NCBI RefSeq assembly: GCF_900100605.1
Contig: NZ_FNCN01000010.1
Span: 126,566 to 190,565 of the forward strand
Direction: 5' to 3'
DNA length: 64,000 nt
Source of the DNA: Sinosporangium album
Lineage (GTDB): Bacteria > Actinomycetota > Actinomycetes > Streptosporangiales > Streptosporangiaceae
Shown: piece by piece, positions 17,332 to 25,182 of the stretch
Layout of the letters: the number at the start of each line of letters is the position of its first letter
How positions within the stretch are numbered: the stretch's first letter is position 1
Program-made: the position numbers and the translations under genes
Notes under the pieces: model-generated
The model's input: the letters and a program-made list of their open reading frames with translations, nothing else
The model's database searches: none
Told to the model about the DNA's origin: nothing

Positions 17332-18483
17332 ATGTCCAGTGACCCTTTGGCCTTCACCCCGGGGATGCGTCTCTCGTCCGGCGTCTCTTTCAAAGAGGGC
17401 AGGCTCAAAGCCAACAGCACGGCCCTCACCCACGACTCCAGCGAGATCGGCAAGTGTGCCGACCGCACCAGCTCCATCGACATGCCGTGGCCGGGGTTCA
17501 GCCTTTTAGGTACGACCGCTGACAGCGCGCACAAGACCGCACGCGACCAGGCGGCCGACACGCTCAAGACGGCTGCGGCGGTGTTGGAGTCATGGCGGGA
17601 GGCCCTCAGCGTCGCCGACAAGAACTACTCGGCCGCCGAGGAGGCCAACCGCGACATCAGCGACCTGGGCAAGGTGGGGGACGGAGGTATCGGCGGAGCG
17701 AACGGTGGCATGCCGAAGGCTCCGGCCATGCCTGCGGGTGGAATACCTGCGGGTGGAATACCTGAGGGTGCGACGCCCGGCAGCATCCCCGCATCGGCCA
17801 CGATGCCGGACGGCGCCGACGGCCTCGCCACCCCCGGCACCGACATTCCAGGTGTCGGGACGCCGAAGCCCACCGATCCCGGCATCGAGGTCCCGAGCCC
17901 CGAGACACCCACCCCCGTGGATCCCGACGCCATCAACCCCGGCATCGCGCAACCTGATCAAACCGTCCCCTCCGTACAGTCCCCCTCGGACATCGACGGC
18001 CTGATCAACCGTCCCACGCCGGGCCAGGACGGCCTCACCCCCTCGCTGCAGGACCCGAACGCCACGGACCTGGCCTCGTCCACGCCGCCGCAGTACACCC
18101 AGCCGCAGTACCCCACGACCCAGTACCCGCAGACCCCGGGCGTGTCCGACCCGCTCGGGGGGAGCGACCCGACCCGGGGCACCCCGGGGTACGGCTCGCC
18201 GGCGGTCGGCCCCGCCTCCGGGTCCCCGACGGGCATCGGCGGCTCAGGGGGCTCAGGGGGCGCTGCCGGCGTGCGCCCCGTGGGCGCCGCAGGAGCCGCG
18301 GGGGCCGTGGGGGCCGCGAGCGGCGGCATGCCGTTCATGCCGATGACCCCGATGGCCGGCGCCGGGGCGACGGGTGACAGCGAGCGGCAGAGCTCCGGCT
18401 CCGAGGCCCTGCGCGCCGACGAGAGCGTCTGGGACGACGACGAGGACATCGCCCCGCCGGTGCTGGGATCGGAGGACTTCTGA
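17332..18483 (+). CDS. ESX-like secreted protein with Pro/Gly-rich tail
   Basis: A 383-aa protein. The N-terminal 110 residues are helical with a W53-P-G55 turn and Y99-S-A-A-E103, matching WxG and Y-x-x-x-D/E signals. A long Pro/Gly/Thr-rich region follows, with GGIPAGGIPEG-type and PQYTQPQYPTTQYPQ repeats. The end (PFMPMTPMAGAGATGD, then ESVWDDDEDIAPPVLG) resembles the preceding gene's C-terminus. It lies 41 bp downstream of that gene on the same strand. Likely cell-surface or secreted; no enzymatic motif seen. Confidence 0.75.
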   Translation: MSSDPLAFTPGMRLSSGVSFKEGRLKANSTALTHDSSEIGKCADRTSSIDMPWPGFSLLGTTADSAHKTARDQAADTLKTAAAVLESWREALSVADKNYSAAEEANRDISDLGKVGDGGIGGANGGMPKAPAMPAGGIPAGGIPEGATPGSIPASATMPDGADGLATPGTDIPGVGTPKPTDPGIEVPSPETPTPVDPDAINPGIAQPDQTVPSVQSPSDIDGLINRPTPGQDGLTPSLQDPNATDLASSTPPQYTQPQYPTTQYPQTPGVSDPLGGSDPTRGTPGYGSPAVGPASGSPTGIGGSGGSGGAAGVRPVGAAGAAGAVGAASGGMPFMPMTPMAGAGATGDSERQSSGSEALRADESVWDDDEDIAPPVLGSEDF

Positions 18484-18484
18484 C

Positions 18485-19270
18485 ATGGCCGAGGACACCG
18501 GCGCCAGGAACCGATACCTGTCCGCGGCGGCGGCCGCCTCGACGGCGGCCCTACTCATCAGGCATCCCATCGCGTTCTACATCGCCGCCCTGCTCGGGCT
18601 GATGACCGCCGACCCCGACGCGATGAACAAGGCCATGGAGCAGTGGAAGACCACGCAGGCCGGGGGCAAGACCGACGAGCTCGCCACGCTGCGCGACTCG
18701 GTCAAGAGCCTCATCGAGCGCCTGGAGGAGGACGCGAAGTGGGAAGGCGAAACCGCCAAGACGGTCAAAGACACCATGACCGCGTTTCTGAAGGAGCTCG
18801 ACAAGGCCGCCGGGCTGCGCGACGGGGTGGGGGATGCGCTGGGCTCCGCGGCGAAGCTGTACGACTCGCTGTCATGGGTGGCCGTCAGCATCGGGTCCGT
18901 GATGACCGCCTATGCCGCCTACATGGCTGCAGCGATAGCGTTTCCGCAGCTCCGCCTGCCCGCCATGGTCGCCATCAACCCGGCACTCCAGCAGAGCAGT
19001 CAAACCACCTGGGGGCTTATCAAGAAGCAGTTGCTTTTCCTGGCCCTGCTCAGCCCTCTCTTCGGAGGCGCGTACGCCCTGAGCGCCCAGCAGGGAGCCG
19101 AGATCCAGAAGATGGCGGCGGCGACGCCGTTCATCGGCGGCCACGGCCTCGGCAACGACCCGACGTCCAAGAGGCCCATCCCGACGCCCGTCATGTCCCC
19201 GGACGCGGCCGGCGCGGCGAAAGGACAACCCGACACGCCGAATCCGGTCACCGGCAGCACCTCCAAGTAG
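18485..19270 (+). CDS. WXG-like protein with hydrophobic C-terminal half
   Basis: The ATG at 18485 follows the previous stop codon directly and gives 261 aa; upstream in-frame starts would read out of frame through the preceding gene. The first part has a hydrophobic stretch around HPIAFYIAALLGLMT, followed by helical residues with a W-E-G turn. Two further hydrophobic segments lie near residues 125-205. This suggests a membrane-inserted or membrane-disrupting T7SS-associated protein. Function unknown. Confidence 0.7.
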   Translation: MAEDTGARNRYLSAAAAASTAALLIRHPIAFYIAALLGLMTADPDAMNKAMEQWKTTQAGGKTDELATLRDSVKSLIERLEEDAKWEGETAKTVKDTMTAFLKELDKAAGLRDGVGDALGSAAKLYDSLSWVAVSIGSVMTAYAAYMAAAIAFPQLRLPAMVAINPALQQSSQTTWGLIKKQLLFLALLSPLFGGAYALSAQQGAEIQKMAAATPFIGGHGLGNDPTSKRPIPTPVMSPDAAGAAKGQPDTPNPVTGSTSK

Positions 19271-19335
19271 GTGCCGGACGCCGCTTCTCCCACAGCCCCA
19301 GCGTGTTCTGGGACCAACGCCGGAAGGACAATCAC

Positions 19336-19638
19336 GTGGCGGGTTTCGACATCCACTTCCAAGCCCTCAAGAACTGCGGCTCGGCCGTCTACCGTCTGGC
19401 CAAGGACTTCGACCAGGGGTACGGCCAGCTGAAACCCGCCCCGCGCACCGACGCCGCGCTCTTCGGCGAGCTGGAGGGCGGCGACGCGCTCGCCGCGCAG
19501 ATCAAAAGCCTGGAGGAGGGGCTCATCAAGAAGGAGTTCAGCGACGCGGCCGAGAAACTCAGGGCCGTGGAGAACGCCCTGGACCAGGTCGAGGCCAATG
19601 TGCGCGCCGCCAACCGGGCCGCGGGGGGCGACAAGTGA
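19336..19638 (+). CDS. Small ESX-associated helical protein
   Basis: A GTG at 19336, preceded by GGAAGGA, gives 100 aa: two amphipathic helices, size and charge pattern like WXG100 proteins, but no W-x-G turn. It overlaps the following gene by 4 nt at GTGA, so the two are translationally coupled. A likely role is as export partner or chaperone of the larger transglycosylase fusion, by analogy with paired ESX proteins. Confidence 0.7.
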   Translation: MAGFDIHFQALKNCGSAVYRLAKDFDQGYGQLKPAPRTDAALFGELEGGDALAAQIKSLEEGLIKKEFSDAAEKLRAVENALDQVEANVRAANRAAGGDK

Positions 19639-20870
19639 TCGACAGCGCGGGTGTGCGTGAGCTCCCCGGCGGTGGCGCCCTGGCCGACATCATGGACAAG
19701 GTCGCCGTCGAACCCACGGCGATCAGGCAGGCGGCGAACCGGTGGCGCAATGCGGGTGCCACCGCGGTCGACTACGTCGGCGGTGTCGGCAACGTGGTCG
19801 CCAAGGTGGACGGCGCGTGGCAGGGCCAGGCGGCGGACGAGTTCGTGAAGCACATGGCGAAGTACCGCAAGGCCGGTGAGGGCCTGTCGACCGGTCTGAC
19901 GGCATGCGCGGGCGCACTGGACAAGGTGGCGGACGAGCTCGGCACGGCCAGGAGCGAGATCAACGGCATCGCGAACCGGCTCCTCGACGCGGCGGCCGAC
20001 CACCGGACACGCTTCAAGAAGGACAACCCGGACGCCGAGGCCGGTGCCGAGGACGAGGGCATCAGGAAGCTCGCCGCCGAGGCCGCCGCCGAGGCCGAAC
20101 CCAAGCTGAAACCGGTCAACGACGCGATCTCCGATGCCACCACGCTGCTCGCCGGTCGGGTGAAGGACTCCGGAGGCTTCACCTTCACCGACTTCAAGGC
20201 GCCCGGGGCCGAGCAGTTCGTGCCCGCGAAGGGCGAGGGCGGCTGGGTGCGCACCGCCGGTTTCCAGGACCGTTCGGGCGGCGACGGGGGCGGCGGTCAA
20301 GGCGGCGGTGCCGGTGAAGGTGGCGGAGGCGGTGGAGGCGGTGGAGGTGCCGGTGGAGGCGGAGGTTCCGGTGAAGGCGGCGGAAGCGGAAGCGGCGGCG
20401 GTTCCAAGGGGTCGCCCGGCTACGAGTACGGAGGCGTCTCCTCGGGCGGAGGCGCCCCAGCCCCCAAGGCCGAGGTCACCGCATGGATCAAAGAGGCGTT
20501 GGAGATCATAAAATCGCCGGAGATGGCCGGTGTCCTCGCCGAACGCGGCCTCAAGGTCGGCGACCTCGACCCCAACGACTCCCAGGACATCCAGCGCATC
20601 TGGACGATCATCCACCACGAGTCCGGCGGCAACCCCAGCGCCATTAACAACTGGGACATCAACGCCAAGAACGGCGTGCCGTCCCAGGGGCTGATGCAGA
20701 CGATCCCGCCCACGTTCAACGCCCACAGCCTGCCCGGCCACAAGCAGATCCTCGACCCGGTCGACAACATCATCGCGGGTGTGCTGTACACCTACAGCCG
20801 CTACGGCAACCTCGGCAACCATCCGGGGATCGAATCCCTGGAAAGCGGCGGAGGCTACCGTCCTTACTAA
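19635..20870 (+). CDS. WXG100-transglycosylase (SLT) fusion, probable T7SS cell-wall effector
   Basis: A 411-aa protein. Residues 20-125 form a WXG100-like helical domain with a W-Q-G turn. A helical segment follows, then a very Gly-rich linker at about residues 215-260. The C-terminal 130 residues match soluble lytic transglycosylase (SLT/Gewl-like): catalytic Glu329 in HHESGGNP, then PSQGLMQTIPPTF and a YSRYGN-type end. It probably cleaves peptidoglycan outside the cell after T7SS export, either to let the apparatus through the wall or as an anti-competitor toxin. No Sec signal peptide, consistent with the WXG domain being the export signal. Last gene of the plus-strand run. Confidence 0.88.
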   Translation: MIDSAGVRELPGGGALADIMDKVAVEPTAIRQAANRWRNAGATAVDYVGGVGNVVAKVDGAWQGQAADEFVKHMAKYRKAGEGLSTGLTACAGALDKVADELGTARSEINGIANRLLDAAADHRTRFKKDNPDAEAGAEDEGIRKLAAEAAAEAEPKLKPVNDAISDATTLLAGRVKDSGGFTFTDFKAPGAEQFVPAKGEGGWVRTAGFQDRSGGDGGGGQGGGAGEGGGGGGGGGGAGGGGGSGEGGGSGSGGGSKGSPGYEYGGVSSGGGAPAPKAEVTAWIKEALEIIKSPEMAGVLAERGLKVGDLDPNDSQDIQRIWTIIHHESGGNPSAINNWDINAKNGVPSQGLMQTIPPTFNAHSLPGHKQILDPVDNIIAGVLYTYSRYGNLGNHPGIESLESGGGYRPY

Positions 20871-20914
20871 GCCCTATCAGGCTCTACCAAGCCGTATCGG
20901 GCCTTTGTGAGCCC

Positions 20915-20945
20915 GGGGTGCCGTGGAACCGTCCCACGGCACCCC
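20915..20945. terminator. Bidirectional hairpin terminator
   Basis: A perfect 12-bp inverted repeat, GGGGTGCCGTGG (20915-20926) and CCACGGCACCCC (20934-20945), with a 7-nt loop. It sits between the convergent ends of the SLT gene and the pseudokinase gene. There is no strong U tract, as is common in high-GC actinomycetes. Confidence 0.85.
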
Positions 20946-20972
20946 GCCGCGGCCCGGCCGTACGTTTCCCGG

Positions 20973-23171
20973 TCAGCCGCAGTTGCCCCAGTCGACGCTG
21001 GTGCTGCCCGAGCCCGCTGAGCCGGAATACTTGGCACACTTGCCCTTGCCGTACACCTTGACCGGACCCGCGTAGTACGAATAGTTGCCGCTGGAGCTGT
21101 CGCTGCCGCCGTTCTGGATCTGCAGGCTCACGCTGACGGACGTGGACGTGCCGACGCTCGCTGTTTTCATCGTGACCGCGCAGTTGTAGCCGGTGCTGTT
21201 GTTGTAGAGCAGGTAGGTGACGCCGCCGGAGAAGGAGCTCTGCCGCACGACGTTGAACCCGCCGCCGCAGACCTGACCCGGGGTGTAGGGGTTCGACTTC
21301 TCCGCCGGTTTGGCAGCCGCCTTCGCCACGGGAGCCTGAGTCGGCGCCTTCGTGGGTGCCTTAGTAGGGGCCTTGGTCGGAGCCTTCGTGGGGGCCTTCG
21401 TCGGAGCCTTGGTCGGAGCCTTAGTGGTGGGTTTCTGGGTGGGCTGGGTCCGCGTCGGGGTGGGCTTCGGCTGCTGCTGAGCGGGCTGCTGGGCCGGTTC
21501 CTGCGCGGGCTGCTGGGCGGGCTGCTGCGCGGGCTGCTGGGCCGGCTGCTGCGCCGGCCTCTGGGTGGGGCGTTGCGTGGCCCTCTCCGCCGGCTTCTGC
21601 TGCGGTTGCCGCGTGGGGCGTTCCGTCGGCTTGCGCTCCGGCTTCGGCGTCGCCTTCTGCGCGGGTTGCGCCGTGGCGGCCTGCGGTGCGGCCGCGGGCG
21701 GAGGAGCCGCGGGCGCAGGAGCCGCAGGCGCAGGCGCCGCAGGCTGCTGTGTCGGCGGGGCCGGCGTCGGCACCGAGGTCAACTCGGGTACGGCGGGCGT
21801 CGACAATTGGGGCCCCGTGCCCTCGGGCGACAGCTTCAACGGCATCACCGCCCCGTCTTCCGGCGCGGACGGCTGCGCCCACGGCACCGTCACCTCCGGC
21901 TGCGGCCCGACCTGGATCTGCGGCCCGCCCTGGCCTTCGCCTCCCTGCGCGGGAGTGGTCACCGCCGGCTGGGCGGCGTTCATGTGCAGCACCTGCGAGT
22001 CGTCGGCGAGGCTGAGGGCGCCGTACAGACCTCCCGCGGAGATCAGCATGACGGCGGCCAGACCCGCGACCATCGCCACCGGGAACTTCCTGCGCGGGGG
22101 CTCGGCTGTCTGCGCTGCCCAGACCTGCTGCCGTGGCGGGGTCGCCTGCTGGTCGGGCGCCCCGCCCACGGGCGGCGGCCCCCAGGGCCGCTGAGGCGGC
22201 GGCACCGGCACCCCCTCCAGCGGCGGCTGCTCGGTGTGCTCGGTGTGCTCGGTCTGAGCGGTGGCCCCCGGCAGGGCCCGCGCCGGAGGCTTGGAAGGCC
22301 ACGCGGGCTGCGCCGCACCGGGGCCGGGAATCGGGGCCAGGGGCTGTGCCGTACCGGAGGCGGGAGTCGCCGCGCTCGGCCGTGCCGTACCGGAACCCGA
22401 GGGGGCGAAGGGGTGCGGATGCGCGCCGCCCTGCCCGCCCAGCAACTGCATCAACGCGGCGTACCTGGTCGGCCGCCCCGCGGCCTCCTTGGCCAGGCAC
22501 GCGCTCACGACCTGCCGCATCGGTTCGGGCACGCCGGTGAGGTCGGGCTCGTCATTCAGTACGGCGCCGGCCTCGTGCTTGAACGGCGCCCTGCCTGTGG
22601 CGGCGAACACCACCGTCGCGGCCCACGAGAACAGGTCGGAGTGGGGCCCGGACGGTTTGCCGGCGAGCTGCTCGGGCGAGCGGTAGCCGATCTCGCCCTG
22701 CGGCTCCCCGATGGCCACATCGGTCAGCCGCGGCCCGTCGGACGTAATGATCACGTTGTGGGGGGTGAGCCCCTGGTGGGCCAGCCCGGCCATGTGGATC
22801 GGGGTCAGCGCGGTGAGCACGCCGACGGCCAGACGTTCCAGCGCGTCCCCGTCGAGCGTCCCGTCGGCCTTCACCGCCTCGGCGAGACTGGTCCCTTGCA
22901 CATGCTCGCGAACGACGTAAGCGCGGCCGTCATGCCAGCCCGCTTCGACGACACGCGCCACGTATGAACTGGACACCTGCCGGGCCGCGAGCAGCCGGGC
23001 CGGCAGTTCCTTCTCGTCTCCGGCCGCCGCGGTCACGGACTTGACCGCGTACGGCTCGGCTCCCTCCGCCTTCCGCCCCAGGTAGACCGGGCCGCGCGGC
23101 CCCTCCCCCAAGCGGCCGACGAGCGTGTAGTCGCCTAATTTCTCCGGGTCGCCGGACAGCAAATCGCGCAT
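20973..23171 (-). CDS. Membrane pseudokinase (PknB-like) with SapA-like extracellular domain
   Basis: The ATG at 23171, preceded by GGGGG, gives 732 aa; an upstream ATG at 23276 is possible. Residues 14-280 have a Ser/Thr-kinase fold with the VAIK lysine (YAVKSV, K44) and APE-like SPEQ. The catalytic HRD is HQG (D134 replaced by Gly) and DFG is DVA, so phosphotransfer is unlikely. A Pro-rich juxtamembrane region and one transmembrane helix (about 360-385) follow. The long extracellular stalk has PAQQ and TKAP repeats. The C-terminal 105 residues (CGGGFNVV, TYLLYNNSTGYNCAVTMK, YYAGPV, NCG) match spore-associated protein A (SapA) with four conserved cysteines. It faces the T7SS genes and precedes mycP on the same strand side, so a T7SS- or development-linked sensor or scaffold is plausible. 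Confidence 0.85.
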   Translation of the reverse strand: MRDLLSGDPEKLGDYTLVGRLGEGPRGPVYLGRKAEGAEPYAVKSVTAAAGDEKELPARLLAARQVSSSYVARVVEAGWHDGRAYVVREHVQGTSLAEAVKADGTLDGDALERLAVGVLTALTPIHMAGLAHQGLTPHNVIITSDGPRLTDVAIGEPQGEIGYRSPEQLAGKPSGPHSDLFSWAATVVFAATGRAPFKHEAGAVLNDEPDLTGVPEPMRQVVSACLAKEAAGRPTRYAALMQLLGGQGGAHPHPFAPSGSGTARPSAATPASGTAQPLAPIPGPGAAQPAWPSKPPARALPGATAQTEHTEHTEQPPLEGVPVPPPQRPWGPPPVGGAPDQQATPPRQQVWAAQTAEPPRRKFPVAMVAGLAAVMLISAGGLYGALSLADDSQVLHMNAAQPAVTTPAQGGEGQGGPQIQVGPQPEVTVPWAQPSAPEDGAVMPLKLSPEGTGPQLSTPAVPELTSVPTPAPPTQQPAAPAPAAPAPAAPPPAAAPQAATAQPAQKATPKPERKPTERPTRQPQQKPAERATQRPTQRPAQQPAQQPAQQPAQQPAQEPAQQPAQQQPKPTPTRTQPTQKPTTKAPTKAPTKAPTKAPTKAPTKAPTKAPTQAPVAKAAAKPAEKSNPYTPGQVCGGGFNVVRQSSFSGGVTYLLYNNSTGYNCAVTMKTASVGTSTSVSVSLQIQNGGSDSSSGNYSYYAGPVKVYGKGKCAKYSGSAGSGSTSVDWGNCG

Positions 23172-23354
23172 CACAACCCCCGTTGTCACACAAATCGCAA
23201 TTCGCCACATTGAACCAGATTTGCCATTGCGATAGCAGGGGTTTAGATGTCCGTTCGCTACCAATCGCGTAAGCATCGTTCCCCGCCGGACCGCCCGCCC
23301 CGCACCCGGTCCCCGTTACCGTTGCGATCGCCTCCGACGGACCCCGGTGAGCCG

Positions 23355-24509
23355 TCAGGTCCGGTGCGCGGGGCGCCGACCGCGCCCGCCGTTCGCCGAC
23401 CTCACCACACGGCCCACCACCATCGCGGCGGCCAGCGCCAGGGCGCCACCGCCCACCGCCAGCGACACCGCGATCGCGCGCTCATCCGGAGGAGTCACCT
23501 TCGTCACCGCGCTCGGAGGCAGCGGAGCCGCGCGGGGTGGGGCCACCACGACCTGTTCGTCGGGCAGTACCGCGGTGACCGCGTACAGCGGATTGATCAC
23601 ACCTCCTCCGCTTCCCTCCCCGATCGCGCCGTCGGCCGTAACCTCGATGCGCCGCCGTATCTGCGCCTGCGTCATGCCGGGGAACCGCGAACGGACCAGC
23701 GCCGCGACGCCCGTGACGTACGGCGCCGCGAAACTCGTGCCCGGCAGATCGTTGTGGTAAGTGCGTCCCGGCCATGTGCTGGTCAGCCCCTCGCCGGGGG
23801 CGACCACCGAGACCTTGGAGTCCACGTTGGAGAACATGGCGACCCCGCCGTCGGGGGCCAGCGCGCCGACCGACAGCACGCCCTCATAGGCGGCCGGGTA
23901 GGCGGGACCGGGCGTCCCATCCTCCTTGTCCACGTTCCCGGCGGCGGCCACGACCACGATGTCCTGGGCCAGCGCGTAGTCGATCGCCGCCTTCAGATCG
24001 GGCTGGTCCCTCGCCTGCACCGAGATGTTCATGACATCGACCTTGATGCGGGCGGCGTATCTGATGGCCTCGACGAGGTGGGCGAGGTCCCCGGTTCTGG
24101 CGTTGGTGTGTTTGAGCGACAGAATCCTGGCCGCCGGGGCGACGCCGTGGAAGGGGGCGCCTTCCTGGTATTGCGCGCCCACGATTCCGGCCACCGCCGT
24201 ACCGTGGCCGGTGCAGTCGCGGTGGTCGGTGCGGGAGAAGTCGGCCTTACCGGCGATCTTGAGCTGGGGGTGGGAGACGTCGACGCCGCTGTCGATGACC
24301 GCGATCGTGGTGCCCTCCCCCATTGTCAGCCGCCACGCGCTTTTGATGTCGATCCGCTGCTGTGCCCACGGCGCCGCACCTGTGGTCAGGGACCCCCGAT
24401 CGGGCGCGCATTCGGGCGCCGCCACCCGCGCGGACGCGGACGCCACGGCGACAGGCGACGCGGTGACGGCCAGAGCCAGCGCACCCGCCACGATCACTCG
24501 ACCCACCAT
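23355..24509 (-). CDS. mycP: Mycosin, subtilisin-like T7SS serine protease
   Basis: A 384-aa membrane-anchored S8 protease. A hydrophobic N-terminal signal peptide (about residues 1-26) precedes the catalytic domain. Triad: D73 (VIDSGVD), H102 (TGHGTAVAG) and S259 (GTSFAAP), with the oxyanion Asn192 in AAAGN. A C-terminal transmembrane helix near residues 345-370 and a short basic cytosolic tail complete the mycosin layout. MycP is needed for ESX secretion and stabilises the membrane complex. It lies about 183 bp upstream of the pseudokinase on the same strand; a 22-bp tandem repeat lies behind its start. Confidence 0.95.
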   Translation of the reverse strand: MVGRVIVAGALALAVTASPVAVASASARVAAPECAPDRGSLTTGAAPWAQQRIDIKSAWRLTMGEGTTIAVIDSGVDVSHPQLKIAGKADFSRTDHRDCTGHGTAVAGIVGAQYQEGAPFHGVAPAARILSLKHTNARTGDLAHLVEAIRYAARIKVDVMNISVQARDQPDLKAAIDYALAQDIVVVAAAGNVDKEDGTPGPAYPAAYEGVLSVGALAPDGGVAMFSNVDSKVSVVAPGEGLTSTWPGRTYHNDLPGTSFAAPYVTGVAALVRSRFPGMTQAQIRRRIEVTADGAIGEGSGGGVINPLYAVTAVLPDEQVVVAPPRAAPLPPSAVTKVTPPDERAIAVSLAVGGGALALAAAMVVGRVVRSANGGRGRRPAHRT

Positions 24510-24547
24510 GGCCGAGCAGCTTATCCCCAGTCATTTTGCGCATTCCA

Positions 24548-24613
24548 CTCAAACCACGGAGCAGCACAGCTCAAACCAGGGAGCAGCACAGCTCAAACCG
24601 CGGAGCAGCACAG
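24548..24613. repeat. Three tandem 22-bp repeats upstream of mycP
   Basis: Units CTCAAACCRSGGAGCAGCACAG at 24548, 24570 and 24592 differ at one or two positions. They occupy most of the gap between the marR stop and the mycP start, ending about 14 bp before the marR stop. They could be binding sites in the mycP promoter or simple slippage repeats. Confidence 0.9.
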
Positions 24614-24626
24614 CGCTCGATGGGAG

Positions 24627-25085
24627 CTATCTCGAATCCTCGTATCGTGCGATCAACTGCGTGGCGACCTCCGTCAGGCCCAGCTTGGCCTCCTGCGACA
24701 GGGGGCCGGCCAGCGTCTCCAACCGCTCGGTGAGCTTCTCGTGGGAGTCGTTGGCGAGCTTCACGCCCTCCGGCGTCAGGGCGATCCGGCAGGTGCGGCG
24801 GTCGCGGGAGTCGCGGACCCGGACGACCAGGCCGCGCCGTTCCACCCGGTCCACCAGGCCGCTGACACTGGACTTCTCCAGGTTGAGGAGTCTGCCGAGC
24901 TCGGTCACGCCGACCGGCCCGGGGAGCAGCCTGCACAGGAGCTGCGCCTGCTGCGGGGTGACGTGGTGCTCTCGGCTGACATCGGCGAAGACGTGCTGCA
25001 CAAGGCGCGTCAGGCCCATCAGCGCCTCGGCGAATCCCGTCTGCTCACTCATGGTTCCCGCTTCCGCGCGGGTCGTGGTGGTCAC
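24627..25085 (-). CDS. MarR-family transcriptional regulator
   Basis: A 152-aa winged-helix protein with MarR architecture: dimerisation helices at both ends, a recognition region TELGRLLNLEKSSVSGLVDRVE and a wing with RDSRDRRTCRIALT. The GTG at 25085 is preferred because AGGAGG lies 4 nt upstream; the ATG at 25052 is a good alternative. It is divergent from the exporter gene at 25183 and they share a 97-bp region with repeated operator-like 13-mers. It probably represses both genes and is released by a small ligand, the usual MarR arrangement. Confidence 0.9.
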   Translation of the reverse strand: MTTTTRAEAGTMSEQTGFAEALMGLTRLVQHVFADVSREHHVTPQQAQLLCRLLPGPVGVTELGRLLNLEKSSVSGLVDRVERRGLVVRVRDSRDRRTCRIALTPEGVKLANDSHEKLTERLETLAGPLSQEAKLGLTEVATQLIARYEDSR

Positions 25086-25119
25086 AGCACCTCCTGATCC
25101 CGAGTGTAGTTGACGATCG

Positions 25120-25170
25120 TTCGTACTGCTAACTAATCTCGTTCGCAGTACGAATATTTCGCAGTGCGAA
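25120..25170. promoter_or_regulatory. Candidate MarR operator cluster (three 10-13 bp elements)
   Basis: TTCGCAGTACGAA (25142-25154) and the perfect palindrome TTCGCAGTGCGAA (25158-25170) are spaced 16 bp centre to centre. TTCGTACTGC at 25120-25129 is the exact reverse complement of 25145-25154. All lie between the divergent MarR and exporter genes; the last element ends 12 bp before the exporter GTG, so binding would block initiation. Confidence 0.75.
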
Positions 25171-25182
25171 CGTGGAGCCAGT

